Shown here in pieces: positions 41,204 through 48,853 of a stretch of 64,000 nt of DNA (within the stretch, counting starts at the first letter, position 1; each line of letters opens with the position of its first letter). The translations under genes and the position numbers were made by a program. Origin of the DNA: Streptomyces smyrnaeus (lineage in GTDB: Bacteria > Actinomycetota > Actinomycetes > Streptomycetales > Streptomycetaceae); contig NZ_JAFFZM010000013.1 in the NCBI RefSeq assembly GCF_017676345.1, positions 62,001 through 126,000 of the forward strand, given 5' to 3'. Below the pieces are notes generated by a model. It saw only the letters and a list, made by a program, of their open reading frames with translations. It did not search any database and had not been told where the DNA came from.

Positions 41204-42056
41204 CGGTCGTCCTTCCTGCATGGATCAGTTCTGCCATGCGCACGCCTTCGGACCAGGCCACCGGACCGACCTGGCCCAGCGCCACGGGCCGTTCGGATGC
41301 GTCCACCCACAGCAGTCGTCCCGTCTGGATGGGCAGGCCGGGATCGTCGGCCCCCAGCCAGTAGCGGGCCTGCAAACCGACGCCACCGTCAACGATCCGC
41401 AGCATCGCGAAACCGCCGCGTATGACGAAGCCGTACCGGGCGGCGCGGGCGGTGGCGTGACGCAGCTCCTCGAACCCGCCCCCGGCGTAGTCCTCAAGGC
41501 TGGTGGCTTCGGGGTCGACATCGTCCGGCCGGTGGTGGATCTCGCGGGCGAGCTGCGGGACACCCTGCGCGGCGCCACGGTTGGCGAGCAGTTCCCGCCA
41601 CTTTTCCACGTCGGGCAGCAGGATCGGATGCGGCAGGGAAATGGGGCCCACCACGGAGGTGTGCGGAGTACCGTCCCGGCCCACCAAGACAGTGCGACCC
41701 TCCTCGGTGACCTCCGTCAACAAGCCCGTCCGCCCGTCGACGACCACCACGAGGTGCTCCAGGACCGACCGCCAGCTCGGGTCCGGCCACACGCGGGCCA
41801 GCAGGGCGGGGGGCACCGGAACGCCGGCCAGCAGCCAGGACTCCACGGTGGACCGGCATTCCTCCTCGTGCCGCACCAACCACTCGCGCAACTCGGACAG
41901 CTTCTCGCCCACCGAACTGCTGCGCACGGCTCTGGGGACCGACCGCAGCACCTGGCCGTCGGTCTTACGGCATCTGAGAGTGGTTCCGTCCAGAGCCAGT
42001 TCATGGCCATGGGTGGCGGGCAGCCACACGGGGGGAGTTGACATGATCCGCATCAT
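41193..42056 (-). CDS. DUF4132-domain-like protein
   Basis: A 287-residue protein with the C-terminal part of the DUF4132 pattern: an LVVVVDGRTGLLTEV strand pair, then ISLPHPILLPDVEKWRELLA and GVPQLAREIHHRPDD. After this come helix FEELRHATARAARYGFVIRG and a beta-rich end. DUF4132 proteins (for example E. coli YehI-type) are usually over 1000 residues, so this is a short form. ATG 42056 is taken because AGGGGA lies just upstream; other starts at 42074, 42053 and 42044 are possible. An inverted repeat covers the start region. It forms an overlapping operon with the 1229-residue protein. Confidence 0.55.
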   Translation of the reverse strand: MMRIMSTPPVWLPATHGHELALDGTTLRCRKTDGQVLRSVPRAVRSSSVGEKLSELREWLVRHEEECRSTVESWLLAGVPVPPALLARVWPDPSWRSVLEHLVVVVDGRTGLLTEVTEEGRTVLVGRDGTPHTSVVGPISLPHPILLPDVEKWRELLANRGAAQGVPQLAREIHHRPDDVDPEATSLEDYAGGGFEELRHATARAARYGFVIRGGFAMLRIVDGGVGLQARYWLGADDPGLPIQTGRLLWVDASERPVALGQVGPVAWSEGVRMAELIHAGRTTDDQ

Positions 42057-42060
42057 GTCA
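42039..42060. promoter_or_regulatory. Palindrome over the start codons of the DUF4132-like gene
   Basis: TGACATGAT (42039-42047), four bases CCGC, then ATCATGTCA (42052-42060): 9 perfect pairs. It spans three possible ATG starts of the reverse-strand gene, so as RNA it could hide the start, or as DNA serve as an operator. Confidence 0.5.
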
Positions 42061-42715
42061 GTCCCCTGTGACAATCAGCCTGCGAAGTGAGGGTCGCGAT
42101 GAGGACCCCTCCCTGCTCCTTGTGGTGGCCGACGACGGTGAGGCGGCTGCCGTCTTCCGCGTGGGTCGATACGGCACTGCGGTCGACCGGGGGAGAGGGC
42201 GGCGGTCTCGGCGAACCGGTCTTTGCCCCCGCATGTGCTCGGTGAGTTGGGCCGGTTCCGTCTTGTGCGCGGTCGACAGGTATGTGCTGGTCCAGGCTCG
42301 GGCAGTTCACCGGCCAGGACGTCGGCAACGATGCCAGGTGGCCGTGGCCGTGGCCGTGGCCGTGGCCGTGGACGGGCGTGCCCTCCTTTGCGTGAGGGGC
42401 GAGAGGACCCCAGCGATGCCGTCCGGCCACAGGCGCAGGCGGGGGCGGCGCGGCGGCCGGAGCCCGGGGTGGGGGAGCCTTCTACCCGGACGTATGCCGC
42501 CGGGCGAGCGCGCCGCCGCCGAAGGGGCACCGCTCGACATCCGTGCCGGGTGGTCTCTCTTTCGAAGCACCTGCGCATGGAGACCTGCGTGCCGACACAC
42601 ATGCGGTGGTCAAGTTCCGGCGACCGGTTTCAGTACATTGAGACGCCAGTGCGTGCGACTGCCAGGCGTGTCGATGGTCGCCTCCGGGCTCATGAACCTC
42701 TCCAGCGGGAACAGC
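42061..42715. other. Intergenic region with GTGGCC tandem repeat
   Basis: No gene is convincing in 655 bases. GTGGCC is repeated five times plus four bases (42338-42371). On the reverse strand this would give a His-Gly repeat, in a frame with no other support. Near 42634 a TACATT -10-like element lies about 80 bases before the start of the symporter-phosphatase gene. The frame joined upstream of 42716 shows no similarity to the family. Confidence 0.45.
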
Positions 42716-45700
42716 ATGTTCGAATTGAGTACGCCGATCGTGACCGTGGTCGCCCTGTACGTGGTCGCCATGGTCGGAATCGGCGTCTGGGCTTACACCC
42801 GCACCCGTACCTTCGCCGCCTTCGCCCTCGGGAGCCGCAGGCTGAGCGCGTCCGTCGCCGCTCTGTCCGCAGGAGCCAGCGATATGTCCGGCTGGCTTTT
42901 TCTCGCACTGCCCGGAGCGGTGTACGCCGCCGGCCTCGGTGCCAGTTGGATCGCGGTCGGCCTGGCGGCCGGCACCTATCTCAACTGGCTCTTTGTCGCG
43001 CCCAGGCTGCGTACCTACACCGAACGGGCCGGGAACGCGGTAAGCCTGTCGGCCTATCTGGAGGAGCGCTTCGAGGATCGCACCCGGATGCTCAGGATGG
43101 TTTCGGCCGCGGTCACCCTGGTGTTCTTCACCGTCTATGTCGCCAGCGGCCTGGTGGCCGGAGGAGTGCTGTTCGAGCAGGTATTCGATGTCCGGTTCGG
43201 GCTCGGCGTGACGGTGACGGCTCTGGTGATCGTCACCTACTCCTGTCTCGGCGGCTTCCTCGCAGTGAGCCTGACGCATGTGGTGCAGGGCGTGCTGATG
43301 TTCCTCGCCCTGCTGGTGCTCCCGGTGACGGGTGTCGCGGTCCTCGGAGGTTTCGGGGCACTGGGCACCGCCCTCGACGACAAAGGGCCGGGCCTGCTGG
43401 ACATGGGGTCGGATGTCGACTACGCCGACGGACAGTGGTCGGCAGGCGGAGGGCTGGGCGCCGTCGCGATCGTCTCGCTGCTCGCCTGGGGCCTGGGCTA
43501 CTTCGGGCAGCCGCACATCTTGGTCCGCTTCATGGGAATCCGCAGTATCCGTGCGGTTCCGGCGGCCCGCCGTATCGGCACGGGGTGGGTCGTGGTCGTA
43601 CTCGCCGGGGCCACGCTCGCCGGACTGGTGGGCATCGCCGAGCTCGGTGAGCCGCTGTCCGACCCGGATACGGTGTTCATCGTCCTGAGCCGGACGCTGC
43701 TCGATCCATGGGTGGCCGGGGTGATGCTGGTCGCCGTGCTGGCCGCCATCATGTCGACCGCGGACAGCCAGCTCCTGGTGTCCTCCGTGGCTCTCACCGA
43801 GGACTTCTACCGCGCGTTCCTCAACCGGCGTGCCTCGGACAAGGCCCTGGTGTGGGTCGGCCGGGCCGCGGTCGGCCTGGTCATCGTGGTGGCCTTCCTG
43901 ATCGCGCTCCATGCCGGCGGACTGCTGAGCATCGTCGCGTATGCCTGGGCCGGATTCGGTGCCGCCTTCGGGCCGGTCGTCCTCCTCTCGCTGTACTGGC
44001 CGCGGATGACCTGGGCGGGGGCGATGGCCGGGATCGTGTCGGGCGCGGCCACGGTGCTTCTCTGGGAGCAGATCAACCCGCTGCTCGGACCACTCGAGTC
44101 AGGCATCTACGAAATGGTCCCGGGCGTGCTCGTCGCCACGGGGGCCGCTCTGTTCTTCGGCAGGTTCGTCGGCCGACCGCCGAAGCGGGCCTTCTGGCGG
44201 ATGCCCGGCGGCGGGGTGAGCCAGCTGATGCTCGTGCCGTCTCTCACCCACGCGCCTGTCGGCATGGCCGTTTTGGACACGGACCTGCGCTACGTCTGGG
44301 TGAACGAGCCACTGGACCGCCTGATCCCCCTCGAACAGCGGCTGGGGCGACAGGTGAAGGAAGTGCTGCCGAAGGAGGAAGGCCAGGCGTTCGAGGAGAA
44401 GATGCAGTCGGTCCTGGAGACCGGTGCTCCGGTGATGGACTACGAGTTCCGTGGCCCCCGATACGCGGACCCGCGCCGCAAGCGTGCCTTCTCCGCGTCC
44501 TTCTTCGTCATGAAGGACCGCCAGGGCCGACATGTGGGCATCTGGTACATGATCATCGACGTCACCGAGCGCTGGCAGGCACAGGAACGGCTGGCCCTGC
44601 TGAACGATGCCGCCGTCCGCATCGGCACCACACTGGACGTGACGCGGACGGCGCAGGAACTGGCCGAAGAGGCCGTGCCCGCGCTCGCCGACTTCGTCGC
44701 CGTCGACGTACTGGACTCGGTCATGAGGGGTGAGGAACCCGCCCCCGGACCGGTCGGTATGACGCCCGTCCTGCGCCGCGCGGGGCAGCAGTCGGTGCGC
44801 GAGGGCTGCCCGGAGGCCAGCTGGGCCGTGGGGGAAGCCGTCCGGCGTGCTCCGTCGTCGCCGGTGACCCGCTGCCTGCTGCAGAGCAGAACGCTGGTGG
44901 AACGGACCCTGGACCCCTTCACCAGTCCTTGGGTGATGGAGGACCAGCCCCTGGGTGCCTCCGTCCGGGCGTTCGACTTCCGCTCGCTGATGGTGATCCC
45001 GGTGCGGGCGCGCGGCGTCACCATGGGCGTGGCGACGTTCGCCAGGTCGCAGGACCGGGCGCCCTTCGAGGAGGACGACGTGCGTCTCGCCGAGGAAATC
45101 GTCTCCCACGCGGCGGTGTGCGTGGACAACGCGCGCCGCTTCACCCGCGAGCGCACCGCCGCCCGTTCCATGCAGAGTTTTCTGCTGCCACGGCAGTTGA
45201 CCGCCGGATCCGCGCTGGAGGTGGCGTCGTGGTATCTGCCGGCAGATGCCCCCAGCGGTGTGGGCGGGGACTGGTTCGACGCGATTCCGCTGTCCGGAGC
45301 CCGGGTCGCCCTGGTCGTCGGGGACGTGGTCGGACATGGCATCAACGCGGCGGCAACCATGGGGCGCCTGCGTACCGCAGTGCGCACCCTGGCCAACCTG
45401 GACCTCCCCCCGGACGAATTGCTCGCCCATCTGGACGACCTCGTCATCGGCCTCATGGAGGCGCCCGACAGCGAGGAGCCGTCTCAGGAACCCACGGCGG
45501 CCGAGGGCGAGACCGCACGCGCCGCGTTCCTGGGGGCCACGTGCCTGGTCGCGGTGTACGACCCGGTCAGCAGGCGGTGCACCCTGGCACGGGCCGGCCA
45601 CCTGCCGCCCCTGATCGTCGCCCCCGATGGAAGCGCCGACATCCTGGACCTGCCGGCCGGACCGCCACTCGGCCTCGGTTACCTCCCCTTCGAATCCCTC

Positions 45701-46309
45701 GAACTTGAGCTGGCCGAGGGCAGCCTCATCGCGCTCTACACCGACGGCCTCATCGAGACCTATGACCGGGACATCGACGTGGGGCTCGCCCGACTGGGTG
45801 AAGCCCTCCTGGCGCCCAGGCCGACGCTGGAGGAGACCGGCCGCAACGCGCTCGACGCCCTGGTGACCGGCCCGCCGGCCGACGACGCGGCCCTGCTGCT
45901 GGCACGGACCCGTGTCCTGGCCCCGGACCAGGTCATCTCCTGGGACGTGCCCAGCGATCCGGCTGCTGTCGCCCGCGCACGCACCCTCGCCGGCGAGCAG
46001 CTGGGGGAGTGGGGCATGGACGAGCTGACGTTCACCACGGAACTGATCGTGAGTGAACTGGTCACCAACGCCATCCGCCATGCGACCGGGCCGGTCTGCC
46101 TCCGCCTGATCCGCGACCGCTGCCTGATCTGCGAAGTCTCCGACGCCAGCAGCACATCACCGCGCCTGCGCCACGCCCGGACCACCGACGAGGGAGGCCG
46201 GGGCCTGCTGCTCGTGGCCCAGCTCGCCCAGCGCTGGGGTACCCGCCATACGGCGACCGGCAAGGTCATCTGGACGGAGCAGGCCCTCCCCACCTGCCCG
46301 GACGTCTAG
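42716..46309 (+). CDS. PutP-type Na+/solute symporter fused to PAS-GAF-PP2C (SpoIIE)-HATPase
   Basis: A 1197-residue fusion. Residues 1-490 are a complete SSS-family symporter, closely PutP-like (LSAGASDMSGW, WGLGYFGQPHILVRFMG). Residues matching the PutP Na+ site are kept: Asp56, Ser58, Ser347 and Thr348. Then follow PAS (about 505-620, ending IIDVTERW), GAF (about 625-810) and a PP2C/SpoIIE phosphatase (about 818-1065). The PP2C metal Asp residues are 852/855 (GGDWFDA), 870 (GDVVGHG), 1010 (YTDGLIE) and 1056/1057. Last is an RsbW-like HATPase (1076-1197; Glu1114, Asn1118 in ELVTNAIRHA; DEGGRGLLLV). The start is ATG 42716 (MFELSTPIV), matching PutP N-termini. Expected role: a membrane sensor in which proline or similar solute transport controls sigma-factor partner switching. 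No STAS or sigma gene is nearby. Confidence 0.9.
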   Translation: MFELSTPIVTVVALYVVAMVGIGVWAYTRTRTFAAFALGSRRLSASVAALSAGASDMSGWLFLALPGAVYAAGLGASWIAVGLAAGTYLNWLFVAPRLRTYTERAGNAVSLSAYLEERFEDRTRMLRMVSAAVTLVFFTVYVASGLVAGGVLFEQVFDVRFGLGVTVTALVIVTYSCLGGFLAVSLTHVVQGVLMFLALLVLPVTGVAVLGGFGALGTALDDKGPGLLDMGSDVDYADGQWSAGGGLGAVAIVSLLAWGLGYFGQPHILVRFMGIRSIRAVPAARRIGTGWVVVVLAGATLAGLVGIAELGEPLSDPDTVFIVLSRTLLDPWVAGVMLVAVLAAIMSTADSQLLVSSVALTEDFYRAFLNRRASDKALVWVGRAAVGLVIVVAFLIALHAGGLLSIVAYAWAGFGAAFGPVVLLSLYWPRMTWAGAMAGIVSGAATVLLWEQINPLLGPLESGIYEMVPGVLVATGAALFFGRFVGRPPKRAFWRMPGGGVSQLMLVPSLTHAPVGMAVLDTDLRYVWVNEPLDRLIPLEQRLGRQVKEVLPKEEGQAFEEKMQSVLETGAPVMDYEFRGPRYADPRRKRAFSASFFVMKDRQGRHVGIWYMIIDVTERWQAQERLALLNDAAVRIGTTLDVTRTAQELAEEAVPALADFVAVDVLDSVMRGEEPAPGPVGMTPVLRRAGQQSVREGCPEASWAVGEAVRRAPSSPVTRCLLQSRTLVERTLDPFTSPWVMEDQPLGASVRAFDFRSLMVIPVRARGVTMGVATFARSQDRAPFEEDDVRLAEEIVSHAAVCVDNARRFTRERTAARSMQSFLLPRQLTAGSALEVASWYLPADAPSGVGGDWFDAIPLSGARVALVVGDVVGHGINAAATMGRLRTAVRTLANLDLPPDELLAHLDDLVIGLMEAPDSEEPSQEPTAAEGETARAAFLGATCLVAVYDPVSRRCTLARAGHLPPLIVAPDGSADILDLPAGPPLGLGYLPFESLELELAEGSLIALYTDGLIETYDRDIDVGLARLGEALLAPRPTLEETGRNALDALVTGPPADDAALLLARTRVLAPDQVISWDVPSDPAAVARARTLAGEQLGEWGMDELTFTTELIVSELVTNAIRHATGPVCLRLIRDRCLICEVSDASSTSPRLRHARTTDEGGRGLLLVAQLAQRWGTRHTATGKVIWTEQALPTCPDV

Positions 46310-46411
46310 GAAGTGGGATCGGAGGGCGAACTGTCGCGCGGCGGCTGCCGGCGCGTGCTTCCCGCCCGGGACGCGGGCCGGCCCTCTTCACCGATCGCGG
46401 CAGCGTGCAGC

Positions 46412-46699
46412 TCAGGGCTGTGCCTCGGGAGTGCTGAAGCGGACCTGCCCGCTGTCGGCGAACAGCTCCAGGCGTGAGCAGTCGGCGCACTGGACGCCGG
46501 TCGCCGACGCGTTCGCCCAGTCCAGATTCAGGAAACTCATGCCCGCGGTGTTGAGCTGCACTTCCCGATCCCAGAACAGCGTGCCTCGGCACAGCGGGCA
46601 GTGCAGTTGACGTGGGCCGACCCACACCAGCCACGGCCCACGGTAGCGACGCGCTCGGCCTGCCACTCTGACCACCCCGTTCTCGTTCTCGATCGCCAT
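46412..46699 (-). CDS. Small zinc-ribbon-like protein
   Basis: A 95-residue cytoplasmic protein with two CxxC pairs (CPLCRGTLFWD and CADCSRLELF) separated by about 34 residues, a probable zinc ribbon. It has a basic N-terminal part (RVAGRARRYRGPWLVWVG). It resembles small hypothetical zinc-ribbon proteins of Streptomyces that describe themselves by nucleic-acid- or protein-binding Cys pairs; function unknown. The start at 46699 (MAIENENG) is preferred; the frame continues to 46804 without similarity. It is convergent with the fusion gene. The ABC permease remnant lies upstream on the same strand. Confidence 0.6.
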   Translation of the reverse strand: MAIENENGVVRVAGRARRYRGPWLVWVGPRQLHCPLCRGTLFWDREVQLNTAGMSFLNLDWANASATGVQCADCSRLELFADSGQVRFSTPEAQP

Positions 46700-46821
46700 G
46701 TGTCGGTTCTGTCTGTTGCTTTGTGAAACCCTCCGGGCGTACCTGCCGTCGAGCGGCGAAGTACGGCGGCGGGCAGGGCCGAGGGGCATCGGAACGAGCC
46801 GCATCGTCGTTCGGGCCGGGG

Positions 46822-47155
46822 GTCCCAGCGGAAGCGTCGGACCGCGACCGTCGCTCCGAGGACGCCCCAGATCACCAGTACCAAAAGGTGCCGCCAGGCG
46901 AAGCAGCCGTCCGGGACGGCTGCCTGCAGCAGGGCTTGGACGAACGGCCGTACCGGCGGCACGCCGGTGACATTCTCCATGATCTCGTTGTGGACGGGCA
47001 TGTACGTACCGGACATGAACACGAGCGGGAAGAGGACGAAGCGCACGACTGCGGGTCCGGCTTCTGCGTTTGCGGCAGAAGGTGAGCTGCTCGTAGTGGA
47101 ACTGGTGCAGTAGGACAGACGGGTCACTTCGGGAAGCGCGCTCGATGACGCTGCT
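46822..47155 (-). pseudogene. ABC-2 exporter permease, internally deleted
   Basis: The reverse strand starts with SVLLHQFHYEQLTF, the typical beginning of a DrrB-like ABC-2 permease. It then jumps to the C-terminal third: VVRFVLFPLVFMSGTYMPVH, then VRPFVQALLQAAVPDG and LVIWGVLGATVAVRRFRWDP. Most membrane helices are missing and the stop is lost. It follows the ABC ATPase fragment, as in a normal exporter pair. Confidence 0.65.
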
Positions 47156-47157
47156 GC

Positions 47158-47262
47158 TCAGGGTGCGTTCCCTCTCGTGACCGGCTCTGGCGTGTCCCGG
47201 TCGGTCAGGTCGAGGAAGGTCTCCCCCAGGCTCGGGGCCGGCACGAAGCGCTCTATGACGTC
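47158..47262 (-). pseudogene. ABC exporter ATPase, C-terminal fragment
   Basis: The reverse frame reads DVIERFVPAPSLGETFLDLT, then DRDTPEPVTR and a stop at 47158. This is the C-terminal end of DrrA-like exporter ATPases (P-S/T-L-E-D-V-F-L-x-L-T). The nucleotide-binding domain is absent, cut at the junction with the thioesterase remnant. Confidence 0.55.
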
Positions 47263-47952
47263 CTGCTGCCGCTGCGCAGCCGGGGCAGCCGTCTCCCGTT
47301 GTTCGGCGAAGAGGAGCCGGTGGCGCAAAGCCTCGCCGAGATGGCCGACGACTACATCGAGCAGATCCGCCAGGTCCGGCCTTCCGGTCCCTACCACCTG
47401 ATCGGCTGGTCGCCCGGTGGCCTGGTGGCCACGCCGCCGCTGTCCGCCTCCGCGAACAGGGCGAGGAGGTCGGCCTGGTGGACCTCCTCGGCCCGGCACC
47501 GCCCGGCGCCCAGGCGCCCGAGGAGGGCGAACTGGAGGAGAGCCCCTTCCTCCTGGTCCTCCTGGGGCCCGCCGACTATGACACCGGCGCACTACGCGCC
47601 GAGGGCGTACCCACCAAAGCGGAGGCCGCGGAGTTTCTGCGCCGCGGCGACAGCGCCCTGGCTGATCTGGGGGAGCACCGCCGTCTACCGCAGCAACAGC
47701 CGACTGGCGAGCGGTCTCGAACGCCGCTCCTTCGACGGGGACATCACCTTGTTCGCGGCGACCGAGAACGGCACACCACCCCCGCCTACGGCTGCCCACT
47801 GGCACCCCTACGTGACGGCTACCGTGACCGTCCACCCGATCGCGTGCGCACATCAGCACATGACGCGCCCGGGCCCGCTGTCGGAGATCGGCCGCGCCCC
47901 GAAAGACCTTCTCGAGCAATGGGCCCCTCCCTTGCCAACCCATGCCGCCTGA
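47255..47952 (+). pseudogene. NRPS terminal thioesterase remnant
   Basis: The forward strand begins DVLLPLRSRGSRLPLF, as at the start of NRPS thioesterases, then skips about 60 residues to AEMADDYIEQIRQVRPSGPY and HLIGWSPGGLVA with the catalytic Ser elbow (normally G-W-S-F-G-G). It shifts frame into REQGEEVGLVDLLGPAPPGA, then back to RLASGLERRSFDGDITLFAA and HWHPYVTATVTVHPIACAHQ. Internal deletion and frameshifts make it inactive. The frames read no further NRPS domain upstream. Confidence 0.72.
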
Positions 47953-47968
47953 GCGAAGGAGACGATCA

Positions 47969-48181
47969 GCGATCACCAACCCGTTCGAGGACGAAGACGC
48001 CCGCTATCTGGTGGTCGTGTACGACGAGAACAGCACTCCTTGTGGCCCGCCTGGGCCGACGTACCGGCCGGCAGGGCCGTGGCCCAACCCGAGTCCGACC
48101 GCGCCATCTGCCTCGCCCACATCGAGCGCCACTGGACGGACATGCGCCCGGCGCAGCCTGGCTGAGCGCAGCGGCGGCTGA
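47969..48181 (+). pseudogene. MbtH-like protein, frameshifted
   Basis: The first frame reads ITNPFEDEDARYLVVVYDEN, the N-terminus of MbtH proteins. A second frame continues SLWPAWADVPAGRAVAQPES, then DRAICLAHIERHWTDMRP, including the invariant Ser-Leu-Trp-Pro and Trp-Thr-Asp-Met-Arg-Pro. The last codons (SLAERSGG) lie in a third frame. Two frameshifts in 70 codons show decay. MbtH proteins activate NRPS adenylation domains, so this was part of the same lost cluster. Confidence 0.75.
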
Positions 48182-48602
48182 GTGCGGGGGCGGTTCGGCG
48201 ATGCACCGCGGTTGGCGGCCGCATCGGACGAATGCCTCCTCGGCGGTTCGGTACCGGGGCTCACGCTCCGGTTGCGGCCGTGTCGTCGATGACCGTCACC
48301 GGGACAGGGGGCACCGTCGGCGCGCTTCCGAGCCTTGGGCGATCATGGCGCGAATTCACCGTTGGTCAGAGACGCGCGAGGCACATGTGTCACGCCAGCA
48401 CGCCCGGTCATCACACAAGGAGTGGAGCCGTGCGAAGTGCTTCCCTTCCCTGTGTGAGCGAACACCAATTCCGGTCAACTTGCCGCCGCACAGGCGGTGT
48501 TCGGCATCGGCCATGCATATGCTCCGGTCTGGTTCGAACAGGACCACCGCATTTCGCCGACGTCCAGCCGACATCGGCGAGCCACTGAACGGGAGGAGTC
48601 TC
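48182..48602. other. Region upstream of the lanthipeptide precursor
   Basis: About 420 bases with no supported gene. It should hold the promoter of the lanthipeptide cluster, but no clear -35/-10 pair can be fixed; a CATATG-containing stretch near 48513 is a possible -10. A strong GGGAGGAG ribosome site lies just before the ATG at 48603. Confidence 0.4.
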
Positions 48603-48764
48603 ATGAGCACCAACCTTCTGCTGGAAGACACCACCACCGACCTCGCCGAGCTGGATCTCGACATCCAGATCTCGGAGACCGAAGGTGAGGGCCCCGCGTT
48701 CGCGTCCGGTGGCTACACCTCGCCCAGCACGTACGGGTCGCCCTGCAACCTCTGCTGCTGGTAA
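48603..48764 (+). CDS. lanA: Class I lanthipeptide precursor (FxLD-like)
   Basis: A 53-residue precursor. The leader is acidic and contains LAELDLDIQISETEGEG; LDLD at residues 17-20 resembles the F-x-L-D box that class I LanB enzymes recognise, with Leu in place of Phe. The core part, PAFASGGYTSPSTYGSPCNL then CCW, has Ser35, Thr39, Ser40, Ser42, Thr43 and Ser46 as dehydration sites and Cys48, Cys51 and Cys52 as ring partners, ending in Trp53. Up to three (methyl)lanthionine rings are possible, all near the C-terminus. The cleavage site is unclear (perhaps after the Gly-Gly at 36-37). The gene is followed by a hairpin and then LanB. The gene symbol is generic. The call rests on context and composition. 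Confidence 0.85.
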   Translation: MSTNLLLEDTTTDLAELDLDIQISETEGEGPAFASGGYTSPSTYGSPCNLCCW

Positions 48765-48777
48765 GCGTCCCATCGCG

Positions 48778-48817
48778 CCCGCGCGGGGCCGGGGTCGACA
48801 CCCCCGCCCCGCGCGGG
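48778..48817 (+). terminator. Attenuating hairpin between precursor and LanB
   Basis: CCCGCGCGGGGC pairs perfectly with GCCCCGCGCGGG (48806-48817). Inside, one mismatch is followed by GGGGT/ACCCC around a CGAC loop. The total is about 17 pairs, starting 13 bases after the precursor stop. Such hairpins let the peptide mRNA be made in excess over the enzyme mRNA. Confidence 0.65.
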
Positions 48818-48853
48818 TCGCGCCAGTTCCCGGGATCGAGGGGGCCAGAACAC

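Noticed and set aside
37361..41425. Forward-strand open frame of 1354 codons
   Set aside because: It is antisense to the reverse-strand gene of 1229 residues, which has a ribosome site and coupled start and protein-like composition. Long antisense frames are common in high-GC DNA.
42053..42430. Reverse-strand frame with a His-Gly repeat, as a possible His-rich protein
   Set aside because: The repeat is simply the GTGGCC tandem repeat read in one frame. The rest has no family signal, and the frame overlaps the start of the DUF4132-like gene.
48520..48560. GGTTCGAA stretch as part of a tRNA T arm
   Set aside because: No acceptor stem, anticodon arm or matching ends could be found around it. 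The same holds for similar stretches at 3633 and 18270.
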